Program-made: the position numbers and the translations under genes | Shown here: piece by piece, positions 15,969-24,681 of the stretch | Layout of the letters: each line of letters opens with the position of its first letter | How positions within the stretch are numbered: the stretch's first letter is position 1 | NCBI GenBank assembly: GCA_049578505.1 | Contig: JBAUMC010000037.1 | Location: 1-25,625, forward strand | Source of the DNA: JAGVPT01 sp049578505 | GTDB taxonomy: Bacteria; Bacteroidota; Ignavibacteria; UBA10030; UBA8401 | Reading direction: 5' to 3' | DNA length: 25,625 nucleotides | The notes under the pieces: model-generated | What the model was told of the DNA's origin: nothing | Databases searched by the model: none | The model's input: the letters and a program-made list of their open reading frames with translations, nothing else

Positions 15969-17579
15969 TCAATCCCACGCCTGCCATTCATAGTCGATCG
16001 ATGGGAAGGCGGTATGGGGAAAGATCCCCCCTTTTTTCACCGTGTACACATCTATTGCTTTGGGATAATTTTCGACATCGACGTACAGTTTCTTCAACGT
16101 TTCGTCATTGATCTTCACTCCGTACTTCTGTTTGAGCCGGAGGATTTTGTGGAGAAGAGCGCTGGTCTCCTGGTACGCAAACGCATCGCGGCCGACGTCG
16201 TCTTTGACTTCCTCAAATGGCCGGAGATTTCCTTTGCCGTCGCGATAATCTTTCTCGTGTTCATGGTAGTACTTGTGCAGCGTGCTGTCGTCCCGGTTGA
16301 TGCTATTGTCGATTTCAAGTCGAGCCGCCCGGTAGACCAATTTTTCTTCCCACCATTTTGTCTGTTTCAGCACGCTCTCCTTGTGTTGCAATCCTCTCCG
16401 GTAGGCTTCCTGCGTCAACATTCTGTCCCTCACCATTCGCCACACCAATTGTTCGACCGAAGCGAAGTATGCACGCGGAGATTTCGTATCGAGGCTAATG
16501 TAGGGGTCTCGTGTATTCTCCCAATCGAAAAAGTCCCCCAGAAGGAAGCTGCCATCGTTCATCGTCACCAGGACTTTGCTCCTGTTGGTGGCGAGCGAAT
16601 CCGGGTTCAGGCCGCGTCCCGCGAGTTTCTTCTCCAGACCCCATGCGGAATACTTTTCGGGAGAAAGAAACTTCTTGCCCAAAAAGGCCTGTACCACCTC
16701 AAACGACTCTCGGTCGATGGCCGGGTTCTGCGCCAGCAACATGCGATGAACGTACTCATCCGACAATGAATCGGACCGATGCTGGAGCAAAGCGCGGCGG
16801 ACGTCTTCGTGCAACTTGTTATTCTCCGTTTCGGTGATGATCGGGTTTTTCCATTCCTCTACAATTTTCACGAGATACCATCCATCGGGCGTATGAATCG
16901 GCAGGGTCGTCATACCGGCAGTCAACGAATCGGTTGCAGCCGCTAGCGCCTGGTTTTTCATCTCCAGCTTAAACCGCGTCGTTTGCATAGAACGATCGTC
17001 CGGTTTGATCGAATCGACAAGTTGCAGGGCGAACAACGAGTCGAATGAAGCTCCGTTTCGCAACAGCGCCGCTTGATGAAAGATCTCTTCTTTATCCGGC
17101 GAGTATAACCATTGTATGCCGAGATGCACATTCTCTCCTGACACGCCCCGCTCAATATCCATGTCCGAAATATGCACCGCACTCAGTACGTCGTCTTTAT
17201 AGAGTTCCTCAGTTGCGAGGTCGCCTTCAACGTCGGAGAGAACTTCCTTGACCATGTGAGTGGATTGCAATTTGCGTTCGTACCCGTCGAGCGCGAGAAG
17301 CTTTTCATAAATCATATAATTGAGGTAATGCTTCTTGGAGTCGGATTCGCGCTTTGGAAAGGCGGGCCCGTACTCGTAGCTAAGGAGAAACTCCTGCGCG
17401 GTGACATCCCACGGCCCAACCTTGGCAACGATGATTGAACTCAATTTCGGATTATCCAGCAGGGTATTCGACGGCATCTCGCTGGCCTGCTGTGCAAGCA
17501 CAAACGGAGAGACGAAGCTTTGCAGTAAACTTATCATCACACCGCAGCGCCAATATCGTCCAAAACTTCGGGGGTTCAT
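15969..17579 (-). CDS. Periplasmic SurA/PpiC-like peptidyl-prolyl isomerase (chaperone)
   Basis: 536 residues with a signal peptide (N-P-R-S-F-G-R-Y-W-R, hydrophobic 13-28, cleavage near A-Q at 30). Residues 48-135 resemble the SurA N-terminal chaperone region (V-A-K-V-G-P-W-D-V-T-A-Q-E-F). Residues 150-245 match a parvulin domain in outline: A-A-L-L-R-N-G-A-S-F-D-S-L, then L-T-A-G-M-T-T-L-P-I and G-W-Y-L-V-K-I. The usual G-G-x-L-G segment is not clear, so isomerase activity may be lost and only chaperone function kept. A charged, probably coiled C-terminal region follows (about 430-510). AGGTGG lies 4 nt before the ATG and overlaps the PorV-like stop codon. Its position in a receptor and transporter array suggests a dedicated folding helper for the barrel proteins encoded upstream; this is inference. 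Confidence 0.7.
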   Translation of the reverse strand: MNPRSFGRYWRCGVMISLLQSFVSPFVLAQQASEMPSNTLLDNPKLSSIIVAKVGPWDVTAQEFLLSYEYGPAFPKRESDSKKHYLNYMIYEKLLALDGYERKLQSTHMVKEVLSDVEGDLATEELYKDDVLSAVHISDMDIERGVSGENVHLGIQWLYSPDKEEIFHQAALLRNGASFDSLFALQLVDSIKPDDRSMQTTRFKLEMKNQALAAATDSLTAGMTTLPIHTPDGWYLVKIVEEWKNPIITETENNKLHEDVRRALLQHRSDSLSDEYVHRMLLAQNPAIDRESFEVVQAFLGKKFLSPEKYSAWGLEKKLAGRGLNPDSLATNRSKVLVTMNDGSFLLGDFFDWENTRDPYISLDTKSPRAYFASVEQLVWRMVRDRMLTQEAYRRGLQHKESVLKQTKWWEEKLVYRAARLEIDNSINRDDSTLHKYYHEHEKDYRDGKGNLRPFEEVKDDVGRDAFAYQETSALLHKILRLKQKYGVKINDETLKKLYVDVENYPKAIDVYTVKKGGIFPHTAFPSIDYEWQAWD

Positions 17580-17583
17580 TGTA

Positions 17584-17589
17584 CCACCT
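17584..17589 (-). promoter_or_regulatory. Ribosome-binding site of the foldase gene
   Basis: The minus strand reads AGGTGG 4 nt before the ATG at 17579, and its first bases are part of the TAG stop of the PorV-like gene. This supports the start chosen for the foldase and suggests coupled translation. Confidence 0.6.
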
Positions 17590-18619
17590 AAAAACGAAGC
17601 GCAACGGAAAATGAATGCACTCCCTCAAGCCGTCCATAATCCCGATACGCGTAATCGAACTTCACTATTGAACTGCTTGATATGAGATTGGAGGTGACCC
17701 CGATACCGAGCGAAAGGCCCCCCTCGCTTTGATTCAGAAAAAGAGACTGATAGCCGCCGCGGAGGAAAATAAAATCGCGGAAGACAAGTTCGGAACCCAC
17801 GTTCAAGCTCTCATAGTTATCGTTTGGATGGATCGCGTCGACCGCGACCGTCCAGCGATAATCGTCGGCTTGGAGCACGTTCGTGGAGATGCCGATCTGG
17901 AATCGAAGCGGCAAATCCCACGAGTCCATTTCGATGTCGGCCGGGATTTGGTCGTTGGAACCCTGCTTGGTCGGGTCGATGCGAATAAACTCCCGCGTAT
18001 CGCTCCCCGCAAGCGTCATCGGCGTTCCGAAATTCGAGAGCGAAGCTCCGATCACCATGCCGCCGAAAAGATCAGTTTTAAATATTGTTCCGGCATCTAT
18101 GGCAAAAGCAGTGGCGCTCTCGTGCCAGATTGCTTCTTGTATAAATTTTGCGGTAAAGCCAATCGAGAAGCGGTCTGTCAGCGGGCGCGCATAAGAAATT
18201 CCTGCGGCAAGATCGCTTGCGCTGAAATATTCGCCCGTGCCTTCGGGCATCTCCACCGTCCTCACCATCATATCGGCCATTGTGAGAGAGGTGAGACTGA
18301 AGCCGAGCGTTCCAAAGCTGCCCACAGGCAAAACAAGCCCGGCGAAATCAAATTTTGTGTCTGCAATCCAATCGGTGTGAGCGAGTATTGCATCGGTTCC
18401 CGTCATCGTCGCAATGCCCGCGGGATTCCAGTACAGCGCAGTAGCGTCGTTTGCGAGGCTCACGAACGCCCCACCTACTCCGATCGCCGGCGCACCGACT
18501 GAAATTTCCAGGAATGAGGCTGCGGTCGTTCCCGCCTTCGAAACGTTTTCCGCCCCTTGTCCGTAACATGCAATCGGGAGAATCGTACCGAGAATTATGA
18601 TCCGCAAGCATTTTTTCAT
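17588..18619 (-). CDS. PorV/PorQ-family outer-membrane beta-barrel protein
   Basis: 343 residues from the ATG at 18619. An ATG at 18640 would add 7 residues but has no ribosome-binding site, while GGAG lies 9 nt before 18619 and the shorter form starts with a classic signal peptide (K-K-C-L-R-I-I-I-L-G, cleavage near C-Y-G). The mature start carries the family signature A-S-F-L-E-I-S-V-G-A-P-A-I-G with G-G-A-F-V-S-L-A-N-D and A-L-Y-W-N-P-A-G-I-A, as in PorV/PorQ proteins of FCB bacteria. The rest is alternating strands ending in S-V-A-L-R-F with a terminal Phe, typical of an outer-membrane barrel. PorV is a T9SS component that shuttles cargo; paralogues are often paired with large secreted proteins, which fits the neighbouring 1079-residue protein. 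Confidence 0.85.
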   Translation of the reverse strand: MKKCLRIIILGTILPIACYGQGAENVSKAGTTAASFLEISVGAPAIGVGGAFVSLANDATALYWNPAGIATMTGTDAILAHTDWIADTKFDFAGLVLPVGSFGTLGFSLTSLTMADMMVRTVEMPEGTGEYFSASDLAAGISYARPLTDRFSIGFTAKFIQEAIWHESATAFAIDAGTIFKTDLFGGMVIGASLSNFGTPMTLAGSDTREFIRIDPTKQGSNDQIPADIEMDSWDLPLRFQIGISTNVLQADDYRWTVAVDAIHPNDNYESLNVGSELVFRDFIFLRGGYQSLFLNQSEGGLSLGIGVTSNLISSSSIVKFDYAYRDYGRLEGVHSFSVALRF

Positions 18620-18628
18620 CGCTATAAG

Positions 18629-18632
18629 CTCC
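18629..18632 (-). promoter_or_regulatory. Ribosome-binding site deciding the PorV-like start
   Basis: GGAG on the minus strand lies 9 nt before the ATG at 18619. The competing ATG at 18640, which overlaps the previous TAA stop, has no purine-rich site before it. Confidence 0.55.
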
Positions 18633-18639
18633 GGCTCCA

Positions 18640-21600
18640 TTATTTCATAATCGCAAACTTGCTGATGAATGATCCGATGCCCGGGGCGTCAACATGGAAG
18701 ACATACACGCCGTAGGCAATGTTCATTCCGTCCCTCGAAATGAGATTCCATGGTTCCTGGCCGTTATCAATGTTACTATCGTGATACAGCGTCTGCACGA
18801 GCTGAGCGCTGATGGTATAGATACGAATCGTGCATTTGCTCGGGAGGTGGATAAAATAGACAAGTCTATTCCCACGACCGACGGCCGTCGTGGTGGGTTC
18901 CCAAGAATCGGCACCGACGTACGGGTTGGGCACAACGGCAACATTTGTGATGTCATATTTGGCTTGCTGGGTGGAGAGGGTTGGCGACGTTGTCGTGAAT
19001 TCGAAGTACTCGCCGGTTCGGAATGGTTTCTTCGTCGAAATCCGATACACATCCCCTACCTGCGGCGCCCGCTGTTTCGATTGAGCAATTGTCGTGTCCA
19101 TAATCAACGTCATCGACCACGCTTTTCGGGAACTTGGATAGTCGATTGCGGGCTCGCCGGCGGAATCGCCGCACACGATGAAGATCGCATCCCCGGCATC
19201 GAAGACCTGATTGTTGTTAACATCCTGGAAGATGAATTGCACATGGTTAATATTTTCTGTCAGATTTCTTATGATGATGTTGGACTGTATCGGCTGACTG
19301 AAGCTTGACGATGGGAACGAAAGATCTCCCTGCCCCTTCGCAGTGAACGTCACTTCAAAATCGGCGGGATAATCGATCCGGCTGGGTTGATACGCAGGGG
19401 CAAAACGCGAATCAAAACCCACTTGCACTACATAGTTGCTGTTTCCTGTTTCCCACTTGGTATTTGGTGCATCGATCACGACAGCCGGATCGTTTGTCAT
19501 GTTCAGCACAAAACCGTGAACGATGGGCGATTGCTGCTGAGTGGTCACCAATTGGGTCAGCTTGATGGTCGTATCGGACGAGGTCTTATCAATAAGCCAG
19601 AACCACGGATTCGGATTATTATGAAATGAGGTGGAATCGTTGAATTCAAGTCTGTAGGTATGGTTGTTGCGAATCGAATCCGGGTCGAGAATTCCGACGG
19701 CGAGCGATCCCGTGCCGGGCCCGGTAGCAATGGTAACCTTGACATTCGGAGCTACGTAGCCAGCTGCGGGTGCACTCGGGGTGACCACTGCCGTGTTAAT
19801 ATCAGTTTTTGCGACACCGTTGATATCTACTTTTATGGTGCTCGTGGTCTCCGAAGGCGGTATGCCGACTAATTCACCCGTAACGGTTGTCGTTGTGTAG
19901 CCTGCGTCGTAAGCGGTCACCGCGTAATAGTACGTCTGTCCGTTCTGCACAGTTGAATCGACAAACGAATGCTGCAATCCGGAGTCGTTGCCGAGATAGA
20001 AGTATGCGCCATTGATACCGATCGGAGCCAAGCCTACAATGCCGTCGACGAGGTCATACTGTGCGATGGGAATCCGGTAGGTCGGTTGTCCGTTCGCATC
20101 GGTGACGGTCTTGTCTTCGATGAAGTTCGGTTCGGTACTTCGATAAACTCGATATCCTTCAAAACTGTATCTCTGGTAGAAGGCATCGAATGTCAGCTCG
20201 GCCCTGTTATCCCAGTAGAGCGTCACCCGGTGGTCTCCCGCAATAGCTTTAATGGTAGGTTTGTCGGGCGGTTTTGCAAATTGGTAGTTTGCATTATAGA
20301 TTGACTGGACGGTCTTTTTTCTCAGGAAAAGATCGTCGGCAGACAATCCAAAAATCAGCGCCATTGAGAAGCGTTCAGTTTCCCCGGTCTGTTGGACGGT
20401 GCCTGTCTCGGCGCTGTAGGTATTTCGGCCGTTAAGATGAAAGAAGTAGCTCGAGAACCAATTGCCGAGATTGACGCCGACGACCGACTGGGCGTGCGGC
20501 TGAGGGGCCGATGAAAAGGCTGTCCAATTCCGTTCGTCGTTGTTCAGGTCGTAAGTATGAACAGCATTGATGATGAAGCCGGTCAATCCGATTTGGTCCG
20601 ACTCATCTTTATCAAGGATGCCAAAGTGCGGCTCACCCTGATCCGGCTTACCGTTCCCTTCTGTTCCATCGGGGTCGGGACCTGGGTATCCTTCATCAAG
20701 GGGTCCTAACCCGTCGGTGCCGACATCATCGTTCAACGGCTCACCCGGATCCCATTTCCCATTCTTGTTCAGGTCGGTATAAGACACCCAGTTCTGATTT
20801 TCATCTGCGTCCCAATGCCCCCCATTATGCCCCCACGAATAACCGTAGAACTTATGAAAGGCAGCTGTGTCTTGCTGGACATTAACGATGAAAGGGTCTT
20901 GGTTGACATCGGTAATGAAAACTTTTGCTACATTATCCCGCCGCTCATCCGTAAGACCATCGTGGTCGTTATCGATGTGGTCGTCCGAGATTCCGGGGCT
21001 TTCAAGAAACGCATAACCGGCAAAGCCAACGGGACTCCAGCTTCCCGGACTCCCTTGTGCAACCGTTGACCATGCATATGAAAGATTCAGACTGAGATCG
21101 TAATCGCCCGCATTGTTCGATGAATTGTCGTGGCCGCCGATTCCCCAATCTACATACTGTCCAAAAAGAGTTTTCGCGTAATCGGTCGTCCCCATGTTGG
21201 TAATATCATAGAGCCAGAAGATGACATCTTCGGCAAGTACTTGCGACCATTGAAAACCGCGCGCGCGAACCTGCATTCCCAAGCCGCCGCGGGTCGAGTC
21301 GGCCGCATCGGGATAGAAATGGTTCGTGAGAATATACTGCCGGTCTTCGTTGTCATCCATTACGAAATAAGTTTCAAGATCGGCATTCAGCACACCGTTT
21401 CCGAAGTAGCCATCCCATCTCCCATTCCATGTACTGGGGCGATCGGGCCAGCTGGAAGGCCAGGTCGTGGGGTCATCGCTGCGGGCAGGACTCGATTGAA
21501 ACCGATTCGCATACCCCGGAAGCGGCCACCATCCGTACGTGACACCGGTTGACACATCATAGCGTGTATATTCGTAGTAGTTAGTCTCAAGAGGATGAAT

Positions 21601-21879
21601 AATATTTTTGCTCGGGTCTTGAGTTTCGGCCTGAACGATTACCGCCACGCCGTCGATGTACGTATGATTCGTTCCTTTCGGCCACACTCCACTCAATGCC
21701 GGTTCGTTTTTCCAATCTGCTATCTCGCCGAAATTATAGTAGCAAGTCTCGACAAGATTGCCGTCCATAAGCCCCAGCTTCGTCTCGTTATGGTTTCCCT
21801 TGTTCTTATCGACAAGCTGCTGAGCATGCAGCCGGGAGATCATGACACCGAAGAAAAGTGCCGCGACGACCAGTTTCAT
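18640..21879 (-). CDS. Large secreted protein with Ca-loop-like and FN3-like segments and divergent T9SS-like tail
   Basis: 1079 residues from the ATG at 21879, which opens a good signal peptide (M-K-L-V-V-A-A-L-F-F-G-V, cleavage after L-H-A near 19). An ATG at 21924 would add 15 residues rich in His/Arg with no ribosome-binding site, so it was not used. Asp-rich loops resembling dockerin/TSP3 calcium sites lie at about 299-312 (D-D-H-I-D-N-D-H-D-G-L-T-D-E), 368-425 (D-L-N-K-N-G-K-W-D-P-G-E and following) and 886-897 (D-V-N-N-N-Q-V-F-D-A-G-D). A fibronectin III-like region spans about 537-680. The C-terminus (about 980-1079; V-V-P-N-P-Y to F-I-S-K-F-A-I-M-K) looks like a divergent T9SS sorting domain. 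No known function. It sits between the TonB-dependent receptor and a PorV-like gene, the usual place of a surface binding partner. Confidence 0.8.
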   Translation of the reverse strand: MKLVVAALFFGVMISRLHAQQLVDKNKGNHNETKLGLMDGNLVETCYYNFGEIADWKNEPALSGVWPKGTNHTYIDGVAVIVQAETQDPSKNIIHPLETNYYEYTRYDVSTGVTYGWWPLPGYANRFQSSPARSDDPTTWPSSWPDRPSTWNGRWDGYFGNGVLNADLETYFVMDDNEDRQYILTNHFYPDAADSTRGGLGMQVRARGFQWSQVLAEDVIFWLYDITNMGTTDYAKTLFGQYVDWGIGGHDNSSNNAGDYDLSLNLSYAWSTVAQGSPGSWSPVGFAGYAFLESPGISDDHIDNDHDGLTDERRDNVAKVFITDVNQDPFIVNVQQDTAAFHKFYGYSWGHNGGHWDADENQNWVSYTDLNKNGKWDPGEPLNDDVGTDGLGPLDEGYPGPDPDGTEGNGKPDQGEPHFGILDKDESDQIGLTGFIINAVHTYDLNNDERNWTAFSSAPQPHAQSVVGVNLGNWFSSYFFHLNGRNTYSAETGTVQQTGETERFSMALIFGLSADDLFLRKKTVQSIYNANYQFAKPPDKPTIKAIAGDHRVTLYWDNRAELTFDAFYQRYSFEGYRVYRSTEPNFIEDKTVTDANGQPTYRIPIAQYDLVDGIVGLAPIGINGAYFYLGNDSGLQHSFVDSTVQNGQTYYYAVTAYDAGYTTTTVTGELVGIPPSETTSTIKVDINGVAKTDINTAVVTPSAPAAGYVAPNVKVTIATGPGTGSLAVGILDPDSIRNNHTYRLEFNDSTSFHNNPNPWFWLIDKTSSDTTIKLTQLVTTQQQSPIVHGFVLNMTNDPAVVIDAPNTKWETGNSNYVVQVGFDSRFAPAYQPSRIDYPADFEVTFTAKGQGDLSFPSSSFSQPIQSNIIIRNLTENINHVQFIFQDVNNNQVFDAGDAIFIVCGDSAGEPAIDYPSSRKAWSMTLIMDTTIAQSKQRAPQVGDVYRISTKKPFRTGEYFEFTTTSPTLSTQQAKYDITNVAVVPNPYVGADSWEPTTTAVGRGNRLVYFIHLPSKCTIRIYTISAQLVQTLYHDSNIDNGQEPWNLISRDGMNIAYGVYVFHVDAPGIGSFISKFAIMK

Positions 21880-21928
21880 CAACGAGATTCTTTCCCGCCG
21901 TATATTATGGTGACAGAGATCCATATAA

Positions 21929-24607
21929 TTAGAATATTAGTGACAAGCCGATTTCAACTTGCCGCGGTGCGGAGTAAAAATCGGGATGCGTATAGTATTG
22001 TTGCAGCGTATTGTCGCCGCGCACCGGCTGCGCCGCCTGCTCCGCTTGTGTCAGCGCCAGCGTGTACCCAGCCCGCCCTGTGTCTGTGAAAACATTGATC
22101 TCATTTGCGGTGTCGAAGAGATTATAAATTTTCAAAAAGAGAGAAAGGGGAAGGTCGTACAGGTTAAGATATTGGGTGATGTACATATCCGTGTTGAAGA
22201 ACATCGGCATATTCCCGCTGTTTTCCAAGCCTGTCCGCTGGTTCTGAAACGCGGGGGTATACGGAAGTCCCGATCCGAGCTGCACGACGAAACTGGCGAG
22301 GAGCCCCTTCGGGTCTCCGGCCGTGATGGTGAAGTTAAGGGAATGCCGGCGGTCCCAATTCAACGGCACGAGCTCTTGATTGATGGCGATCGGCGGGTTT
22401 GCCGTTGCTTTGTTATAGTCATCTTCCGGGTCCGAAGTGTTTCCTTTTGCAACCTGGTATGTGTAGTCGAGGTTTGCGCCGAAACCGTCAGCCAAACGCT
22501 TGTCGAGCGAAATCGTGAAACCCTGCACTGCACCGTAATCGACGTTCACGTATTCTCCAAACTTCACGAAATTATTCTTGAGGAAGAGCTGGAGTCCGAG
22601 CAGGTTTCGAATATCTTTGTAATATCCCGTAACAGTGAGGCCGAGATTGGGGGCGAGTTCTTGCTGTAAACCGATTTCATACATTGTCGTTCGCTGCGGC
22701 TGCAAATCGGCGTTGCCGATGGTGCTTCCGATGAAGTCCGGATAATTTCCGGTCAACGGGATTCTGAAATTCGGATTCTTGTATAAATATTCGAACGCCG
22801 GAATTTGGAAAAAGTGACCGTACGAAAGGTGAACGGCTCCTTGATCGGTGATGGGATAGGAGATGCCAATTCTGGGACTGAGCTGGGACTTCGCAGATGC
22901 CTTCGTGACGAGTGAGTCTGGAAACGGCGACTGCAGCTGGTCAAGTCCAGCAATGTTGTTAGGATTCTTTAACCCAACTCCGTCGGGTTGAAAATAATCG
23001 AACCTCAAGCCGACGTTTACAACAAGGTACGATAATTCTATCTTGTCCTGAATATACGCCGCCAACTGATACGGACTATTGTCGTAGGTATTGAAATCAA
23101 AAGAACCGGGGACGGGCAGTGCCGGCACAAATCCGCTCGAAGCGTCAACATGCACCTGATAATCTCTGTAATTCAGGAAATGTAAATCACCTTCGACGCC
23201 GGCTTTCATCTGATGGACGTTTGTCAGTTGAGAGGTGAAATCGATCTTACCTGTGTAGGTGTTCGTGTGATGGTAGAAGTGCCAATTCTGTGTGCCGCCG
23301 GTAAGGAGTGCATTGGCCCCCGCATCCATAAGCCGCTGGGGATTTACGTATCGCGGGTCGAGCGGATTCTCATACACGTACTCTTTGTACTCCGAATCAA
23401 ACCCCGATGCATTGAAGTCGATAAACGATGAATTCCCGAACATAATGTTGTAGCTGGTCATCAGAAGAAGGCTTTTTTGGTACTGTGTATAGTTGCCGTC
23501 GGGATCAAGTTCAAATTGTTGATCGTAGTCATTGTACTGGTTATCTGAATAGATTCCCTGCAATGTCAATGCTTTCGAACCGCCGACATCAAACAAAAGT
23601 TTTCCCTGAAGGTTATAGCGCTTCTGATAATTCATCGGTACGTACTTTCCGTCGCCGGTTGCACCAATATACCATTGCGACGGATCGTTTGCAGAGAAGT
23701 TGGAAGAATCGGAAGGATTGAATACCCTCTTGCCGTAAAGATACCCGTCGTTATAATAGTAACGTCCGGAGAGAACAAACTTCATGAACTTTCCTATCCC
23801 CGGAACAGGACCGCTCACCAAGCCTTCGTAGTTTTGAAGGTCGGAGGGGGAGATGTGATTGATATTCTGAAATAGGCCGTCGCGCGTGGTAAGGTAATCG
23901 CCCGTATACACGTAAATATTCCCCGCGTAGTTATCGTGAGCGGTTTTTGTCACTTCATTTACGACCCCCGAGAGCGCCTCTCCATACTCTGCATTAAATG
24001 TACCGCTCAACACTTGAATTTCCTGCACGGTATTGATCTCAGCTTCGAGCTCAAAATCTCCTGAAAAAACATCGTTGACAGACATGCCGTCAATCAGGTA
24101 TTTCACTTCATTGCTTCGGCCGCCGCGGAAATGCCCGTCGACAACGCCGGCTTGAAGATTGACAGCCGAGGAAACATCTTCAATCGGAAGCGACGCGATT
24201 TGATCGCTTGTAACCGTTGCGGTTGTCGACGTCAAATCTTTTTGCACGAGGGGACGCACGGCAACGACGTCCACTCCTGCCAACTCAACTCCTTGCGGTG
24301 TAAGAGAGAAGTTGATTTGCGTGGTGCGATCAGCATCAACATTAACATTGTCGACTGTTTGAGGCGCGTACCCAACGGCTGATGCCCGCAAACGATACGT
24401 CCCCGGTGGAATATTGATGATGTAATATTCCCCGTTCAGATCCGAGGCAGCACCATACGTCGTTCCCACAATGACAACATTGACTCCGATCGGGAGTTCC
24501 TTCGTTTGAGCATCGATGACCTTACCGGAAATCTTACCGGTGGTACCTCCGTAGGCGGCGGGCATGAACAGTATCAGAAGAAAGGCGGTAGCAATGATTA
24601 ATTTCAT
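21929..24607 (-). CDS. TonB-dependent outer-membrane receptor (SusC/OAR-like)
   Basis: 892 residues from the ATG at 24607, preceded by GGAGA at 3 nt; an upstream ATG at 24646 adds 13 residues before the signal peptide and was rejected. The signal peptide covers residues 1-20. A carboxypeptidase-regulatory-like beta-sandwich follows at about 24-102 (I-S-G-K-V-I-D-A ... G-E-Y-Y-I-I-N-I-P-P-G-T-Y). The stretch V-D-V-V-A-V-R-P-L-V-Q-K near 112-124 may hold the TonB-interacting segment. The plug is at about 117-222 (Y-L-I-D-G-M-S-V-N-D; F-N-A-E-Y-G-E-A-L-S-G-V-V-N). A long beta-barrel ends in V-E-I-G-L-S-L-I-F with the terminal Phe expected for barrel assembly. It imports a ligand too large for porins using TonB energy; with the downstream sugar genes, an oligosaccharide is likely. 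It is the first gene after the terminator. Confidence 0.93.
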   Translation of the reverse strand: MKLIIATAFLLILFMPAAYGGTTGKISGKVIDAQTKELPIGVNVVIVGTTYGAASDLNGEYYIINIPPGTYRLRASAVGYAPQTVDNVNVDADRTTQINFSLTPQGVELAGVDVVAVRPLVQKDLTSTTATVTSDQIASLPIEDVSSAVNLQAGVVDGHFRGGRSNEVKYLIDGMSVNDVFSGDFELEAEINTVQEIQVLSGTFNAEYGEALSGVVNEVTKTAHDNYAGNIYVYTGDYLTTRDGLFQNINHISPSDLQNYEGLVSGPVPGIGKFMKFVLSGRYYYNDGYLYGKRVFNPSDSSNFSANDPSQWYIGATGDGKYVPMNYQKRYNLQGKLLFDVGGSKALTLQGIYSDNQYNDYDQQFELDPDGNYTQYQKSLLLMTSYNIMFGNSSFIDFNASGFDSEYKEYVYENPLDPRYVNPQRLMDAGANALLTGGTQNWHFYHHTNTYTGKIDFTSQLTNVHQMKAGVEGDLHFLNYRDYQVHVDASSGFVPALPVPGSFDFNTYDNSPYQLAAYIQDKIELSYLVVNVGLRFDYFQPDGVGLKNPNNIAGLDQLQSPFPDSLVTKASAKSQLSPRIGISYPITDQGAVHLSYGHFFQIPAFEYLYKNPNFRIPLTGNYPDFIGSTIGNADLQPQRTTMYEIGLQQELAPNLGLTVTGYYKDIRNLLGLQLFLKNNFVKFGEYVNVDYGAVQGFTISLDKRLADGFGANLDYTYQVAKGNTSDPEDDYNKATANPPIAINQELVPLNWDRRHSLNFTITAGDPKGLLASFVVQLGSGLPYTPAFQNQRTGLENSGNMPMFFNTDMYITQYLNLYDLPLSLFLKIYNLFDTANEINVFTDTGRAGYTLALTQAEQAAQPVRGDNTLQQYYTHPDFYSAPRQVEIGLSLIF

Positions 24608-24610
24608 TGT

Positions 24611-24615
24611 TCTCC
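24611..24615 (-). promoter_or_regulatory. Ribosome-binding site of the TonB-dependent receptor gene
   Basis: GGAGA on the minus strand lies 3 nt before the ATG at 24607. It decides the start over the in-frame ATG at 24646. The CTCC just upstream could pair with GGAG in a small hairpin, which would hide the site; that is speculative. Confidence 0.5.
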
Positions 24616-24651
24616 GATGGAGTCGGTTTGCGCTTGCATCTTTCAACGTCT

Positions 24652-24681
24652 GAAAAATAGAGAACGGGGCATTTTTTCAAA
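24652..24681 (-). promoter_or_regulatory. Candidate Bacteroidota-type promoter for the receptor operon
   Basis: The minus strand has TTTG (24678-24681), an 18-nt spacer and TATTTTTC (24652-24659). This fits the Bacteroidota primary sigma consensus TTG-N17-23-TAnnTTTG except for the last base. Initiation would fall near 24645, giving a leader of about 38 nt before the ATG. The elements lie inside the terminator hairpin and its U-tract, so the match may be a by-product of that T-rich sequence. Confidence 0.3.

Noticed and set aside
16014..16769. 251-residue plus-strand ORF opposite the foldase gene
   Set aside because: Antisense shadow of a coding frame; its hydrophobic runs are complements of charged codons.
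17729..18502. 257-residue plus-strand ORF opposite the PorV-like gene
   Set aside because: It has no recognisable motif, biased composition and no ribosome-binding site, and it mirrors the codon pattern of a well-supported minus-strand gene.
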